Source: Quercus robur (lineage: Eukaryota; Streptophyta; Magnoliopsida; Fagales; Fagaceae). From it: a stretch of DNA of 64,000 nt. The notes under the pieces were generated by a model. The model worked only from the letters and a program-made list of their open reading frames with translations. It was not told where the DNA came from and searched no databases. Below, one piece after another: positions 1 to 11,787 of the stretch. The DNA lies in the NCBI RefSeq assembly GCF_932294415.1, contig NC_065539.1, forward strand, positions 48,150,501-48,214,500. The letters run 5' to 3'. The first letter of the stretch is position 1. Each line of letters starts with the position of its first letter. Both the position numbers and the translations under genes were made by a program.

Positions 1-123
1 CAACAGAACATATAGACAAGGAAAAGAGAATAGTTATTCTGCAGCAAAGAATCTCCTAAGCACAAAGTAACCAAACATCTACAGATCCACAATTGCTCAT
101 TAGCGGTAAAATCTCAAACTTAC

Positions 124-184
124 GTTCTGGTTTATGCAGCTGAATGAATTGGACTGCGGTCTCGTGGGATGTATAATATGGCAT
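124..184 (-). other. possible first coding exon of an unidentified gene
   Basis: On the minus strand an ATG at 184-182 opens 20 codons beginning MPYYTSHETAVQF and ends at a good donor (GAAC|GTAAGT, donor bases 123-122). If real, the gene would continue off the left edge. I do not recognise the peptide, and a 61-base open stretch is weak evidence. The region from 1 to 1080 otherwise shows no gene I can support. Confidence 0.2.
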
Positions 185-1080
185 TCTTCAGTCTACACAA
201 AGGTCAAAACATTATGCCTCCTTTCATTCTGTGCATTTGTACCTCTCCCCTATGCATGGAGACATCTACAAAAGCACTTAGCAATTGTTAACTCATATAA
301 TATGCCTGAATAAGAAAACAACAAGGACTGTTATATAGAGCATCTTTAGGGTGTTATGCTATCCAAAATCTATATATATATATAAGCAAATATATAAAAG
401 CAGAGACCTATTTATAAAAATAGAGATTTCATGTGAGAGAGCATGAGGTTTTACCATGTAGCACATTCTTTGAAATTTTCTTTATTTAGGCTTACACATC
501 AATAAAGTTTGCATGTACATTATAGTTTTAGTTCATTGAATTAACTAATAGAATAAATACATATATATTAATTATACAATATATAGTTATACAACAATTA
601 TTTATATTAGAGGAATTTAAATGATTATTTTTATATATATTATATAGTTTGGATTCAGTCTTTTATATTTTGATCATGAAATATACTCAAGAGATGTATC
701 GAGGAAGAATATTCCATAATTGTATGTTGACAGAAATAATTTACTTTTGTGATTTGAATTCTTATGTACTCGATACTTCTAAAGTTTGTTCCTCTCTATC
801 TTTCTTGATGGTCTTTTCCGGCCCTTTGATTCTGTTGTATTGCCTTAGGCATCAATCAAGATGCCTGGACTCTGGACATATCTCTAGACATTGATGTTTT
901 GCAAGATCTTCTCTTGCAACCTGCAAGATCTGTACCCTTCTTTCATCCTCTTTGATTTTTCATTTTTGTTTTTAAATATTTGATAATATTGTTTCTTAGC
1001 AATATTTGTGTTTCAAAATTTGGTCAAGGAGGAACTATGTGCTGCCTACAACAACTCACAAATTCTTGCTTGCTATGTAG

Positions 1081-1146
1081 GAATGTGGAGAACAATTTAT
1101 TCTCTGGACCTATACCTACAAAATTTCTGAGCGTTCCAAATTTTAG
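1081..1146 (+). pseudogene. relic exon of a STRUBBELIG-family-like LRR receptor kinase
   Basis: A 66-base segment lies between an acceptor (ttgctatgtag) and a GTG-type donor. It encodes NVENNLFSGPIPTKFLSVPNF, which matches the last extracellular leucine-rich repeat of STRUBBELIG-receptor family (SRF) kinases, where proteins read roughly VENNLFSGPIPxKxLSIPNF. Downstream (1190-1270) a degraded proline/serine-like stretch could be the following exon (DELPFNI resembles DGNPFNT). No kinase domain or other exons are visible, so this is most likely a gene fragment. The identification rests on one 21-residue motif recalled from the family. Confidence 0.35.
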
Positions 1147-2797
1147 GTGTTGTGGCTTTTTTTGTTATGCCTTTCATGTGTGTGTAGATGAATTGCCTTT
1201 TAACATAAATTTGGTAATGTCGTGTATGCCAAATCCTGGAACTAGTTATGTTAGTGCTTCTCCCACGGTCTCTTTTTAATTAATACAGAACTCAATACTT
1301 CTTTCTTAATTTCTTTATTTTTAAATTTTATCCATTTCTTTTTGGATATTGATCTATCTAGTCTGCAATGGTATTATTTTAATTAAAGCTTATGTTGACT
1401 TGACAATCCCAATAATAGTCTTCGTGGCAATGGTATTGTTTTATGGGTCATGCTAACGAGTGCCCTAAGAGCACTCGTTAGCATTTCCCTTGTTTTATTT
1501 TATTTTAATAGTTAGCCACGTCGGAATTTTTCATTTATTACCTAACGGTCATGAGCATTTTGACACAATACCAAAAGGTCAAAGACTAATTTGACACATT
1601 TGAAAAGTTAATAACCAAATTGACATATAACTTAAAGGTTAGAGATCAAATATATAGTTTACCCTAAAAATAATTATTGAATGATATTTATATTTTTAGT
1701 TACCAAGATGATATTTGCATTTTTTTTTAGTAAGCATGAAACTAGCTTATCTATATCAGTCACAATATTATGCAATTTTCAAATTTATAAACACATATAG
1801 TACGATCAAATTATTACACCTCTTTTATTGTCTTTCTAATTTGTTTATAAAATAGAATACCAAATATTACAATTTTTTTGTTGTAAAATTATTGAAATAT
1901 TGGAGGAAACTAAGAAAATGCACTACACATAATAGAAGGCAATGCAATATGTAGACAGCAAAAGAAGTTTGACAAGCAGAAGCTAGGTTGAAGATTAGCT
2001 CTAACAAAGCCTTAAGCCTACCGGTTATTAAGAAAGATTAACTCTAACAAAGCACAATCCGGCAAAAACTATCTTCCGATCCTTCTAATAGGAAGATGTG
2101 AAGAACCCCACTATTGTCCAAGAACAGTAATTTCATCTCCTGTAAAAGCACCACAAATATACAAATCCCTTAATTCAACTTCATTTAAACTTGGTATGGC
2201 AATATTTATACCTGTTCGGTTTTGGATGTCACAAACATCCAAAACATCTGATTTAGGTTTGACCACTACAAAATAAGTGCCGAAGTATTGATGTGTAGTA
2301 TATAATGAGTAAAGTCATATAAAACCTACAACATTATAAATTAGCCTTATCAAAATTATAGATGGCATCCAATATATTAACCAAATACCAAACCATTTAA
2401 AATCTAGGGAAATTATTGAGTAGTCCGAGACTACGAGGTCAGCTTGCTGATCTTGTTGTCCTAGCCAATAGAAAAAAACCACATCATTAAACATAGCTGA
2501 GATCAGCTTACTTGCCACATCTTCTCAACACAGCTCCACACTTAACAGCCATTGGCCCCGCTGCGTTAACCCTCTGTGCAAATTCAAATTTTAATTTGAA
2601 AATTGGGCGGGTTGGTGAAGGTAAAACTAAAAACTGAAGAAGCTTTTCATTTTCCTCAATCTTTTATCTCTTTCTGTTCAGCATCACCACCATTGCAACG
2701 TTGGCAACATTTCTGCACTTGCAAGGTACCAACTTTATTTCCTCTTTTAGTGGCACAAAAAGTGTTTGTTGAAATGCTTCATTGAGATACCTTTTTC

Positions 2798-2896
2798 TCC
2801 AAACTTCTTATGGCTTTGTGTTCTGATTATTAGGGGTTTTGGGTTCACCAAACTTCTTATGGCTTTGTGTTCTGATTATTAGGGGTTTTGGGTTCA
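2798..2896. repeat. 49-50 bp direct tandem duplication
   Basis: The segment beginning CCAAACTTCTTATGGC and ending GGGGTTTTGGGTTCA is present twice head to tail with essentially no differences, indicating a recent duplication. No coding role is visible. Confidence 0.85.
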
Positions 2897-2951
2897 TGTT
2901 AGTGTGGTGCTGACAGACTCATTCAGAGTAAGCCTATTCTCCATGCCTATT

Positions 2952-3079
2952 AGTGTTTTGTATTGGGTGCAAGTTGTAATTATGAGTGTTTAGGAGGAAA
3001 ATTTTAGTTTGGAAGCGTTTTGTGTTGGGTGCAAGTTGTAATTATGAGTGGCTAGGAGGAAAATTTTAGTTTGGAAGCA
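2952..3079. repeat. about 65 bp direct tandem duplication
   Basis: A segment containing TTGGGTGCAAGTTG, AATTATGAGTG and AGGAGGAAAATTTTAG followed by TTTGGAAGC occurs twice in a row, with a few substitutions (TGTTT versus TGGCT). Confidence 0.8.
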
Positions 3080-3699
3080 AAAGAGGCATATGGGTAGCTC
3101 TCTAATTAGGTGGAAGGAAGGCCTTTTATAAAGAAGAAAATTAATTTCTAGCATGGCATAAGGACATCACGACCTGGGTCCTGGGTGCAGAGTTGCTATT
3201 GCTCTAGGCCACCTTTCGGCATATTTTGGTATATCCTATGTCACTGTGAAACCTGCTTATTGGTATTGGCCAAAGTTTAAATTTTTTACTTTGTGTTTCT
3301 GTTCTTACAAAGAAACTAGTTCTTATACTAATTTCTGTTTTAAAAAAAAGAAAAGGGAGCTAGTTATCTAACTTATTTTTGTCATACGTGGCATTAAATT
3401 GCAGAATTATGTTCCCTAGCTATAATGCTTAAGTGTGAACTATTGTTCTCTCAATTTTGGATTGAGATTTGGTATGCAATTGCACCGTATAATTAACCTC
3501 CACTCTCTCACAATATTTATTTAATTTTTTTACTTTTACTCATTTTTTATATTCAATAGTTGAGATTTGGATTAAGATCCGGTACAATTGCAATTAATCC
3601 CCCTCTCTCTCAAAATATTTTTTTTACTAATCTTACTTTTTTATTTTCACTTTTTAACTTTTTTTTTTACTAGTTCTTGTATAAGACTCAGTTTTACTA

Positions 3700-4950
3700 A
3701 TACAAATAAAATCAGCTAATAATACAAGTCTAATGGTATAAATACAGTGAGAGAGATTTTATAATAAAATGAAAAACTATCAATCCTCTAAAAGAAAGAT
3801 AAACTTATAGGAATTTAATAAAAGAAACAACAAAGTCAACATACAAAACCTACTATGCAAGGAATAATAAAATTACATCATGATATCTTTTTCTTCCTCA
3901 TTATGATTTTGGTTCACACTTTACTTTTCTTATTTTGAGAGCATAGGACGAGTTAGAGGACTATTGACTATACCTATGATATGATAAGATAAGGATGACA
4001 ACAAAAGTTAAGATAAGGATAACAGCAAAAGTCAAGTATGCTCCCATTTCGAGTCAAGAGATAAGAGTTAGGGACATAATGATCCAAGTTAGAGTCTCAA
4101 ACCTAACCAAAGGTGCAAACAATAAACTTTATTCAAAGAATATGTGTCCCTCTAAATTGATTCAAATGATCATGTTATGACCATCCTCGGGTTCCTGGGT
4201 ATCCTCGAGTGCGGCCCATGGCCCAACTCATTTACTCGGCCTGCTTACCCTCACAGCAGTAATATATAATTATGAGATGATGATATTATTTTAAATAAGA
4301 TATAATTCCAAATGTTTTTTTTCTTTTTTTTTTCTTCTCACAATTGAAGAATTTTTTTTGGGGGTAAATAATTTAAGAAATAACTGGATAATAAAATATG
4401 GACAAAGTTTAGCTACAAAATTGATTGTAATTTAAGGCTACAACCTTATTCAATAAAATAAATATTACTACATATTTTGAAAATCTAATTGTTAAATTGT
4501 ATGTTCTTTATACTCTTAATACACATGTCAAATTTTATATCAATCGGATATTATTTATTATATCATCTATAAGCTTATATCTTATGCATAATTTTAAACT
4601 ACAAAAACTTGCAATTTAAACAATTTATTGATGACATAGCTATTGATCTTTAATTTTTTAGAAATTTTGCAAGCATGAAAGATATAAAAAGAAGATATAA
4701 TCCAATGGTAAATTTTTCAAAATTCACCTTCAATAAAAAGATATTGAGTAAGGTTATAACCTTAAACTACAACCAATTTTGTAGCTAAACTTTGTCCATA
4801 AAACATCAAGTACAAAATGCAAGCGAAATGTGGAAAGAAACAAAAAAGGAAATAAACAACACAAAAAATTTCATACCTACCTAGGTGAAACATACCAAAA
4901 ATGAAATAAACATCACAAAAATAAATTTTACACATACCTTTTTTATTTAT
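3700..4950. repeat. dispersed repeat copy A (paralogous to 5795-6500)
   Basis: From about 3712 the sequence matches 5799 onward at high identity for several hundred bases. Shared tracts include the AATCCTCTAAAAGAAAG block, the AACAACAAAGTCA block and the ATATGTGTCCCTCT block. Copy A differs by carrying a 398-bp MITE at 4400-4797 and a short GC-rich insertion near 4180-4250. Sequence at 5130-5350 has a relative at 12765-12950, so these look like degraded copies of one transposon family. Confidence 0.7.
4400..4797. mobile_element. Mutator-like MITE with 9-bp target site duplication
   Basis: Terminal inverted repeats start GGACAAAGTTTAGCTAC and extend about 55 bp inward with few mismatches; the right end is the reverse complement ending CTTTGTCC. 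Flanks are ATAAAATAT (4391-4399) and ATAAAACAT (4798-4806), a 9-bp duplication with one mismatch. The paralogous copy at 6358-6366 holds a single ATAAAATAT and no insertion, which is the pre-insertion site. It has no coding capacity. TIR length and 9-bp duplication point to the Mutator-like superfamily. Confidence 0.8.
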
Positions 4951-5794
4951 TTATTTTTATAAAGTTTCAACATAAGGTGTCTGCTTCTGATAATTGTGCT
5001 CTTTATCATCAAATTAAGACATCAATCGGTTTTTAATATAGGCGAAAATTGAACATCAAACCTCTTATTCAATTGTCAGAAACTTTATCAATTGAGTTAA
5101 TTGAAACTCACAATTTCACACCCACTTAGATGACATGCTGTCAATTGTAGGTAAAAAAAAATATTATTAGTGGACTGCCCAAATGAAAAATTATTGTATA
5201 AGCAGCATTGCTTGATTGACAAAAGGAAAGAACTCACACCCATTTTTGTCCATACTTGCATGACCTTAAGTGATAGGCTTTTATTTATGTATTTTTTTTT
5301 TATAATTAGATAGATTTTGGAGGGATAGTTTGAAAATACACGTAAGGTGCTACTGATAACTTAGTAAACTTAAATAATCATTGAAATCGATTCTCAAAAA
5401 AAAAAAAATCATTGAAATCACACATAAGTGTTGAACTCCCTCACATGAGAGGGATGTTGCATGCAACGATTATACATAATACTAAAATTTGAAAACCTGT
5501 TATTTGAAGAACTAGAAGAATGAGAGGTTCAAGAATTTTGAGGTCAATCGAACCATGATGATGTTATAATTAATTAAAATGCAAATTAAGGTGTTAAATT
5601 TGTAAAGATTACCAAAATTTACTGAAAATAACTAAAGTCATTTAAACAACTTTCAAATGGCTTACACAAGTATTAAAAAAATTGTTTTTAGTCATTTTTC
5701 AAATAAAAAACATTTAATCCAAAATAAAACAATTTTCAATGTAAATTTATAAATCACACATTCACATGTAAAAGCATAATTCTTGAATCACAAA

Positions 5795-6500
5795 TAGAAT
5801 AAGCTAATAATACAAATTAAATAGTATAAATATAGTGAGAGAGGTTTTATAATAAAATGAAAAACTATTAATCCTCTAAAAGAAAGATAAAAAATTATAG
5901 GAATTTAATAAAAGAAACAACAAAGTCACAAACAAAACCTATGATGCAAGGAATAATTAACAAACTTACGTCATGATATCTTTTTTTTTTTCCCTTCCTC
6001 TACCGCTTTTCTGTTAAAAAAAATATACATATTTTTCTTCCTCGTTATGAATTTGGTTCGTGCTTTACTTTTCTTATCTTGAGAGTATAGAGATAGAGTT
6101 AGGGACGTAATAAACAATCCAGGTTAGAGTCTCAAAACCTAACAACAGGTGCAAACAAGCAACTTAATTAAATCAACGAATATGTGTCCCTCTTTGAATT
6201 GATTCGAATGATCACGTTATAGGGCATAAAGTATATAATTATGAGATGATGATATCATTTTGAATAAGATATAATTCCTAATATTCTTTTTTTTCTTCTC
6301 TTAATTGAAGAAATCTTTTTTCCTTTTTTGGTAAATAACCGAAGAAATAATTAAACAATAAAATATCAAGTACAAAATGCAAGTAAAGCATGGAAACCGG
6401 AAAGAAACCAAAAAGGAAATAAACACCATAAAAAATTTCACACCTACCTAGGTGAAATAAACCAAAAATGAAATAAACAATATAAAAATGATTTGGTTTA
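5795..6500. repeat. dispersed repeat copy B (empty MITE site)
   Basis: Paralogue of 3712-4930 without the MITE and without the GC-rich insertion of copy A. The empty target site is at 6358-6366. It contains no open reading frame of note. Confidence 0.7.
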
Positions 6501-7819
6501 CCTTCAGTACTTTTTTTAACTGGACATGTTTTTTTTTATTTTATATATATACAATGACAAGTGATAGTGAGTTTTAATATCCACATTTTATTTAATTAGT
6601 GGATGATGTGGTCGTCTCTCATTAAGGCCTCGTTTGGGAGGAAGGAATAGAATATAATGGAAATGAATGAAAAGAATAATATTAGAATATTCTTCTCTTC
6701 CCTTATTTGGGAGTTTTAATACAGGGAATGGACTTGTTTGGGAGTTTAAGTAATAGGGAATGGACTTGTTTGGGAGTTTAAGTAATAGGGAATGGAATGG
6801 GTAGGAGGGAACACTCATTCCTCTCTATTCCCTTAAAACCTCAAATTTTCATTCCCCCCGAAATTGGGAGAGAATGGGAAAGAATAGAATTAGATTTAAT
6901 AACTTTTTTACTAAAACTCTCAAAATACCCCTATATCTATACTACTATTTAAGGGGCTTCCCCTGTTTGGATTCCACATTTTTCATGCCTAAGATACCCT
7001 CATCATACCCATTTACAAGTTTTCAACCACCGAGGATAGATATGTAAATTAAATCTCCTACACTTTAAAACCACAAACTCACGTACGCTTTACAGTTTCT
7101 ATCTCACTTTCTCTCTCTCATTCTTCTTCAAATTAAAGACATTTAGTTTAGCTCTACATCATCTTCTCTTTTTCTTCATATTAAAAATATTTACTGTCAG
7201 AGGCTTCAACAAATTTTCAGGTTCTATCTTTTGCAAGTTCCTCTTTGTTTTCTTTTCTTTTGTTTATGATTCACTTTCTTTAAGTTCTACTTTTTTTTTT
7301 TTCTTATATGTATCACGTTAACTCTTTTTTTTTTTTTCCCCTTCTTCTTTATTTTAAAATGAAATTTTGAAATAAATGGTTCCTTCATATACTCCACCAT
7401 TGTACTTCTTAATGAATTGTCATTTCATGTTGTAGGTATTGTGATCCAAAGACAGGGTTGTCTTATGCTACAAAAGAAGTATTCAAAATCATTCTCCAAC
7501 AGTTAAACAGTATGACTTCCCTTACCTCTTTTAATAGCCTTTGTTTACATTTTAAGAAATTATAACCATGATCACCTCATGAATAGATAGTGAGTTTTTT
7601 TTAAAAAAAAATAAGGTCAACAATGTCCATCACTCTCTTATTAGGTTTTTAATTTTATTATTTCTTAAAAAAAAAAAAAAAAAGGTTTTTCATTTTATCA
7701 AAAGGTTAACCACAATTATCTATTTCTAACTGCATTTGCACTAAATTTGAGTTCTACTTTTTTTTGCTTTTTTTTTTATATATATATGTATCACGTTAAC
7801 TCTTTCTTTCTTTCTTTTT

Positions 7820-8855
7820 TCTTTCTTTTTTTAATTTAATTTTGAAATATTGGTGGTGACTAAAAACAAAAAAAAGCCACGTTGTATAAAAAAAAAAAAA
7901 AAATCCTACGTTTTGTAAAAAAAAAAAAACTATGGCCGACCCTTTTTCTTTTCAAATTCAAAAAAAAAAAAAAAAACCCTTAACACGTTTGAATTCCACT
8001 CCCACATTTTACTCCTAACAAATTGTTTGAATTTCACTCTCCCATGTTTTACTCCTAAGAAACTGCTTTACTTTTTTTTTTTTTCTTTTTTTTTTTAATT
8101 TAATTTTGAAATGTTGGTGGTGACTAAAACAAAAAAAAAGCCACGTTGTATAAAAAAAAAAAAATCCTACGTTTTGTAAAAAAAAAAAACTATGGCCGAC
8201 CCTTTTTCTTTTCAAATTCAAAAAAAAAAAAAAAAAAACCCTTAACACGTTTGAATTCCACTCCCACATTTTACTCCTAACAAATTGTTTGAATTTCACT
8301 CTCCCATGTTTTACTCCTAAGAAACTGCTTTACTTTTTTTTTTTTTTTTAATTTAATTTTGAAATGTTGGTGGTGACTAAAAACAAAAAAAAAGCCACGT
8401 TGTATAAAAAAAAAAAAAAAAAAATCCTACGTTTTGTAAAAAAAAAAAACTATGGCCGACCCTTTTTCTTTTCAAATTCAAAAAAAAAAAAAAAAAAAAA
8501 AAAAACCTTAACACGTTTGAATTCCACTCCCACATTTTACTCCTAACAAATTGTTTGAATTCCACTCTCCCATGTTTTACTCCTAAGAAACTGCTTTACT
8601 TTTTTTTTTTTTAATTTAATTTTGAAATGTTGGTGGTGACTAAAAACAAAAAAAAGCCACGTTGTATAAAAAAAAAAAAAAAATCCTACGTTTTGTAAAA
8701 AAAAAAAAAACTATGGCCGACCCTTTTTCTTTTCAAATTCAAAAAAAAAAAAAAAAAAACCTTAACACGTTTGAATTCCACTCCCACATTTTACTCCTAA
8801 CAAATTGTTTGAATTCCTACTCCCATGTTTTACTCCTAAGAAACTGCTTTACTAT
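7820..8855. repeat. four-unit tandem array (about 253-264 bp units) rich in poly-A and poly-T
   Basis: The anchor TGGTGGTGAC recurs at 7851, 8115, 8368 and 8631, giving periods of 264, 253 and 263. Every unit carries, in order, an A-run, GCCACGTTGTAT, an A-run, CCTACGTTTTGTA, an A-run, CTATGGCCGACCC, a long A-run, CACGTTTGAATTCC, then TTTTACTCCTAA twice and a T-run. Length differences lie almost entirely in the homopolymers. A degenerate inverted copy (GGGTCGGCC plus T-runs) is at about 9040-9130. Open frames here are homopolymer artefacts. Confidence 0.85.
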
Positions 8856-9619
8856 CAAATTTAAAAATTTTAACTTCTCTTTAACTTCTTTTGCTTATCC
8901 AGTTTTTATTTTATTTTATTTAAGTTTCATGTTATATCCTCCTTCCTTTTCATCTTCTTCTTCTTCTAGATATATCTAAAGATACACATTCTACATAGCC
9001 ATGATAATGAATCAATGATAATATACAAATAGAAAAAAAAAAGGGTCGGCCAGAGTTTTTTTTTTTTTTTTTCTTTTACAAAAGTGGGTTTTTTTTTTTT
9101 TTTTCAAAATAAAAACGTGGTAGATAATTTTTTGTTAAAAACAATTATAACCATAAAAAAAAAAAAACGTTTAACATTATTGACTCATACGTGGTATTGA
9201 TGATTATCACTACCAACATTTTCGGATAACTACTATTTTATTCAAATGTTTGCTTTATTCTTTTTTTTTTTTTTTTTTTTGGGAGAAGAATTTTCTATTT
9301 CTTTTTTAATTTAAATATTTCAAACACAAACTCTAACAAACTTAAGCTATTATCTTTAACAACATATACCTTCAAACGTTGGTTGGTTAATTAAAGTTTA
9401 AAAAAAAAAAATACTTGGTTTAACCCTAATTCTTTTATCTCTCTCAGGTTCACGTACGCACAAACTTTTTGGATTGCATTGAGGAGTCATTGGAATGGAA
9501 TATTAGATAAGTTCGGGTGAGAGACTTTACAAGAATTATTATATGTATTAAACCTCACATAAAGTGGTTGTTATCTAAGAAACTGTTGTAAAAAAATTTC
9601 TTTTGTAATAGAAACTATA

Positions 9620-11095
9620 TTTCTTTTGTATACAATTAACGTGTATCTTTTGCCATAAAATTTTCAAATTAAGCTTTTATTTACTTATGTTATGGATGTG
9701 TAGTAAATGACTAAATTTTAGGATTAAAAATACTACATTTTACGAATAGACAAAAAATGATAACTGTCATACATAAAATTTGAAAAAAAAAAAAAAAAAA
9801 AAACCCACATCAACAACACCAAGAACGTGAGAGACTTTACAAGAATGAAATATTAGACTTTTAATTTTTTTTCCCTAAAATTTAGCATTTTATTTTTTTT
9901 CAAAATCAGATATGTTAGTGCCTAAATATAAGGATATGGATGGAGAAATTATAGTAGTAGTTTTATTGTACGAGTCTTTCTTTCCAAAATATGGACGACA
10001 TTAAAAAAAAAAGAAAAAAAAAAAAGAGAAAAACGTGAGATTTATTTTGTATACAATTAACATGTATCTCTTCACATAAAATTTCCAATTTAAGTTTTAT
10101 TTACTTATGTTATGGATGTGTAGTAAATGACTAAATTTTAGGATTAAAAAAAACTACATTTTAGGAAAAGACAAAAAATGATAACTGTCATACATAAAAT
10201 TTGAAAAAAAAAAAAAAAAAAAACAACAACAACAACATAGATAGAGAGAGAGAACGTGAGAGAAGAAGAGAGACATTGTAACTGTGGGTTTAAAACTAGA
10301 AAGAAAACTATAGAAGAAGAGAACAGAAAAATCGAAGTAAAAGGACACAAAGTACAAAGACTAATAAGAACGGAAACAGAGAAACTGAAGAAAGAGAACA
10401 CAGAGAATAAAGCCAACACAGAGAATATGGAAAAATAAATAAATAAGACAAGTTTGCTTCTTCTCTTTCACTTCAGCTCAAAAATTGCAATTAACTTGAT
10501 CAAGGGAGGCATCCAATGAATGGAGAATGCTATCATACGTGAAGAAAAAGAAAAACTATTTAACTTATGCAATTAATAAGTTGTCTGTAAATATCTGACA
10601 ATACTCTCTACTCGAACCTATCAGTTAAACTTATGCTTTAATTAAACTTGCGCATTTTCATAATAATAATAATAGAAACATATTCATATCCAAAATAAAC
10701 CAAGAATAATTTTTTGATTCTATTTTTTTTTCATAATGTGGTGATGGATACAAACGGTTATAATAGAAGATCAGGTTTTTTATTATTTTATCATAAATGA
10801 ACGTTAAGAATACCACATGTCTACATCCCATATTTATAAGATGGACTAAACAAATATCATTGAAAATTTTTAAAAACATTTTACGTGAAAAAATAAACAT
10901 AGATAGAGAGAGGGAACGTGAGAGACTTTACAAGAATGGAATATTAGATTTAAAATTTTTTCCCTAAAATTTAGCATTTTATTTTCTTTCAAAATCAATT
11001 ATGTTAGTGCCTAAATATAAGGATATGGAAGGCGAAATTATAGTAGTAGTTTTATTGTAGGAGTCTTTTTTTTTTTCCAAAATATGGAAGAGATT
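9620..11095. repeat. pair of long direct repeats inside the large element
   Basis: The block containing GTTATGGATGTGTAGTAAAT occurs at about 9630-9790 and 10045-10205. The block containing GTGAGAGACTTTACAAGAAT and TTATAGTAGTAGTTTTATTG occurs at about 9826-10005 and 10915-11095. The order suggests segmental duplication with later insertions. No gene is visible. Confidence 0.7.
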
Positions 11096-11141
11096 AAAAA
11101 AAAAAAAAAAGGATTTTTAAAATAGTTCATGGATAGATGTA

Positions 11142-11506
11142 TACTAGCCTCTAAGCACGCGCGTGAGCGCGTGCTCAGAGGCTCTTCTATTTTTTGGGTA
11201 AGGATTAAATTAGAGTATTTATTATAATTTGGAATTATTATATTTTTCAATCACAAAAAAAAAACCTAGGAGTGTGATGAGTGTCATGTGTGGAAAAATC
11301 ATTTTCCAATCACAATAATTTTTCATCACAAAAAAATCTAGGGGTGTGATTGGAAAATGATTTTTCCACACATGACACTCATCACACTCCTAGGTTTTTT
11401 TTTTGTGATTGAAAAATATAATAATTCCAAATTATAATAAATGCTCTAATTTAATCCTTACCCAAAAAATAGAAGAGCCTCTCACGCGCGTGCTCAGAGG
11501 CTAGTA
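11142..11506. mobile_element. near-perfect palindromic foldback MITE
   Basis: The ends TACTAGCCTC and GAGGCTAGTA are inverted repeats that continue almost unbroken to a short centre near 11325-11345, so each arm is about 170 bp. The outer 30 bp are CG-rich (ACGCGCG), while the rest is AT-rich. A transcript of either strand would fold into one long hairpin. High arm identity suggests a young insertion. No open reading frame. Confidence 0.75.
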
Positions 11507-11787
11507 TTCAATTATTTATTTTAAAATAGGGGTCTAATAGTAATATTATTATAAAATGATTCTATTCCATTCCCTTTATGTTACTTCCAAATAAGATTAC
11601 TTACATTCCATTCATTTTCCATTTCTTAATTTTAAAACATCCAATCAAGGTTGCTTAATTTTATTCTATTCCATTCTTTTCACTTACTTAAATACATTTC
11701 ATTTCATTCATTTTCATTCCCTTATGATCATTTCATTACATTCCATTCCATTCCATTCCCTTCTCTTATGAACTCCCAAACATAGCC

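Larger units (their letters stand above)
1281..3700. other. gene-free AT-rich repeat stretch
   Basis: No supported gene. It contains a short perfect hairpin at about 1454-1484 (GCTAACGAGTGC arms), the right end of a GGGTAAAC-type Mutator-like MITE ending at 1664 (related to the intact copy at 22721-23088), and two short tandem duplications listed separately. Confidence 0.6.
6626..11787. mobile_element. large non-autonomous element with long degenerate inverted ends
   Basis: The left end GGCCTCGTTTGGGAG (6626-6640) and the right end CTCCCAAACATAGCC (11773-11787) are imperfect inverted repeats flanked by TAA on both sides (6623-6625 and 11788-11790), as in PIF/Harbinger elements. Inverted similarity continues inward for about 280 bp (ATTCCATTCC-type subterminal repeats, and AAAATACCCC near 6925 versus GGGG near 11529). 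The left subterminal region repeats a GGAATGGACTTGTTTGGGAG unit. The interior has no transposase; it consists of tandem repeats, homopolymers and a nested palindromic MITE. It could instead be two separate related MITEs that happen to face each other. Confidence 0.4.

Noticed and set aside
7820-8855. Array resembling a CRISPR by regular spacing
   Set aside because: Units are about 260 bp and identical along their whole length, with no short repeat plus unique spacer pattern; the context is a plant nuclear genome.
8015-8979. Lys- or Phe-rich open frames
   Set aside because: They are poly-A/poly-T runs of the tandem array read as codons.
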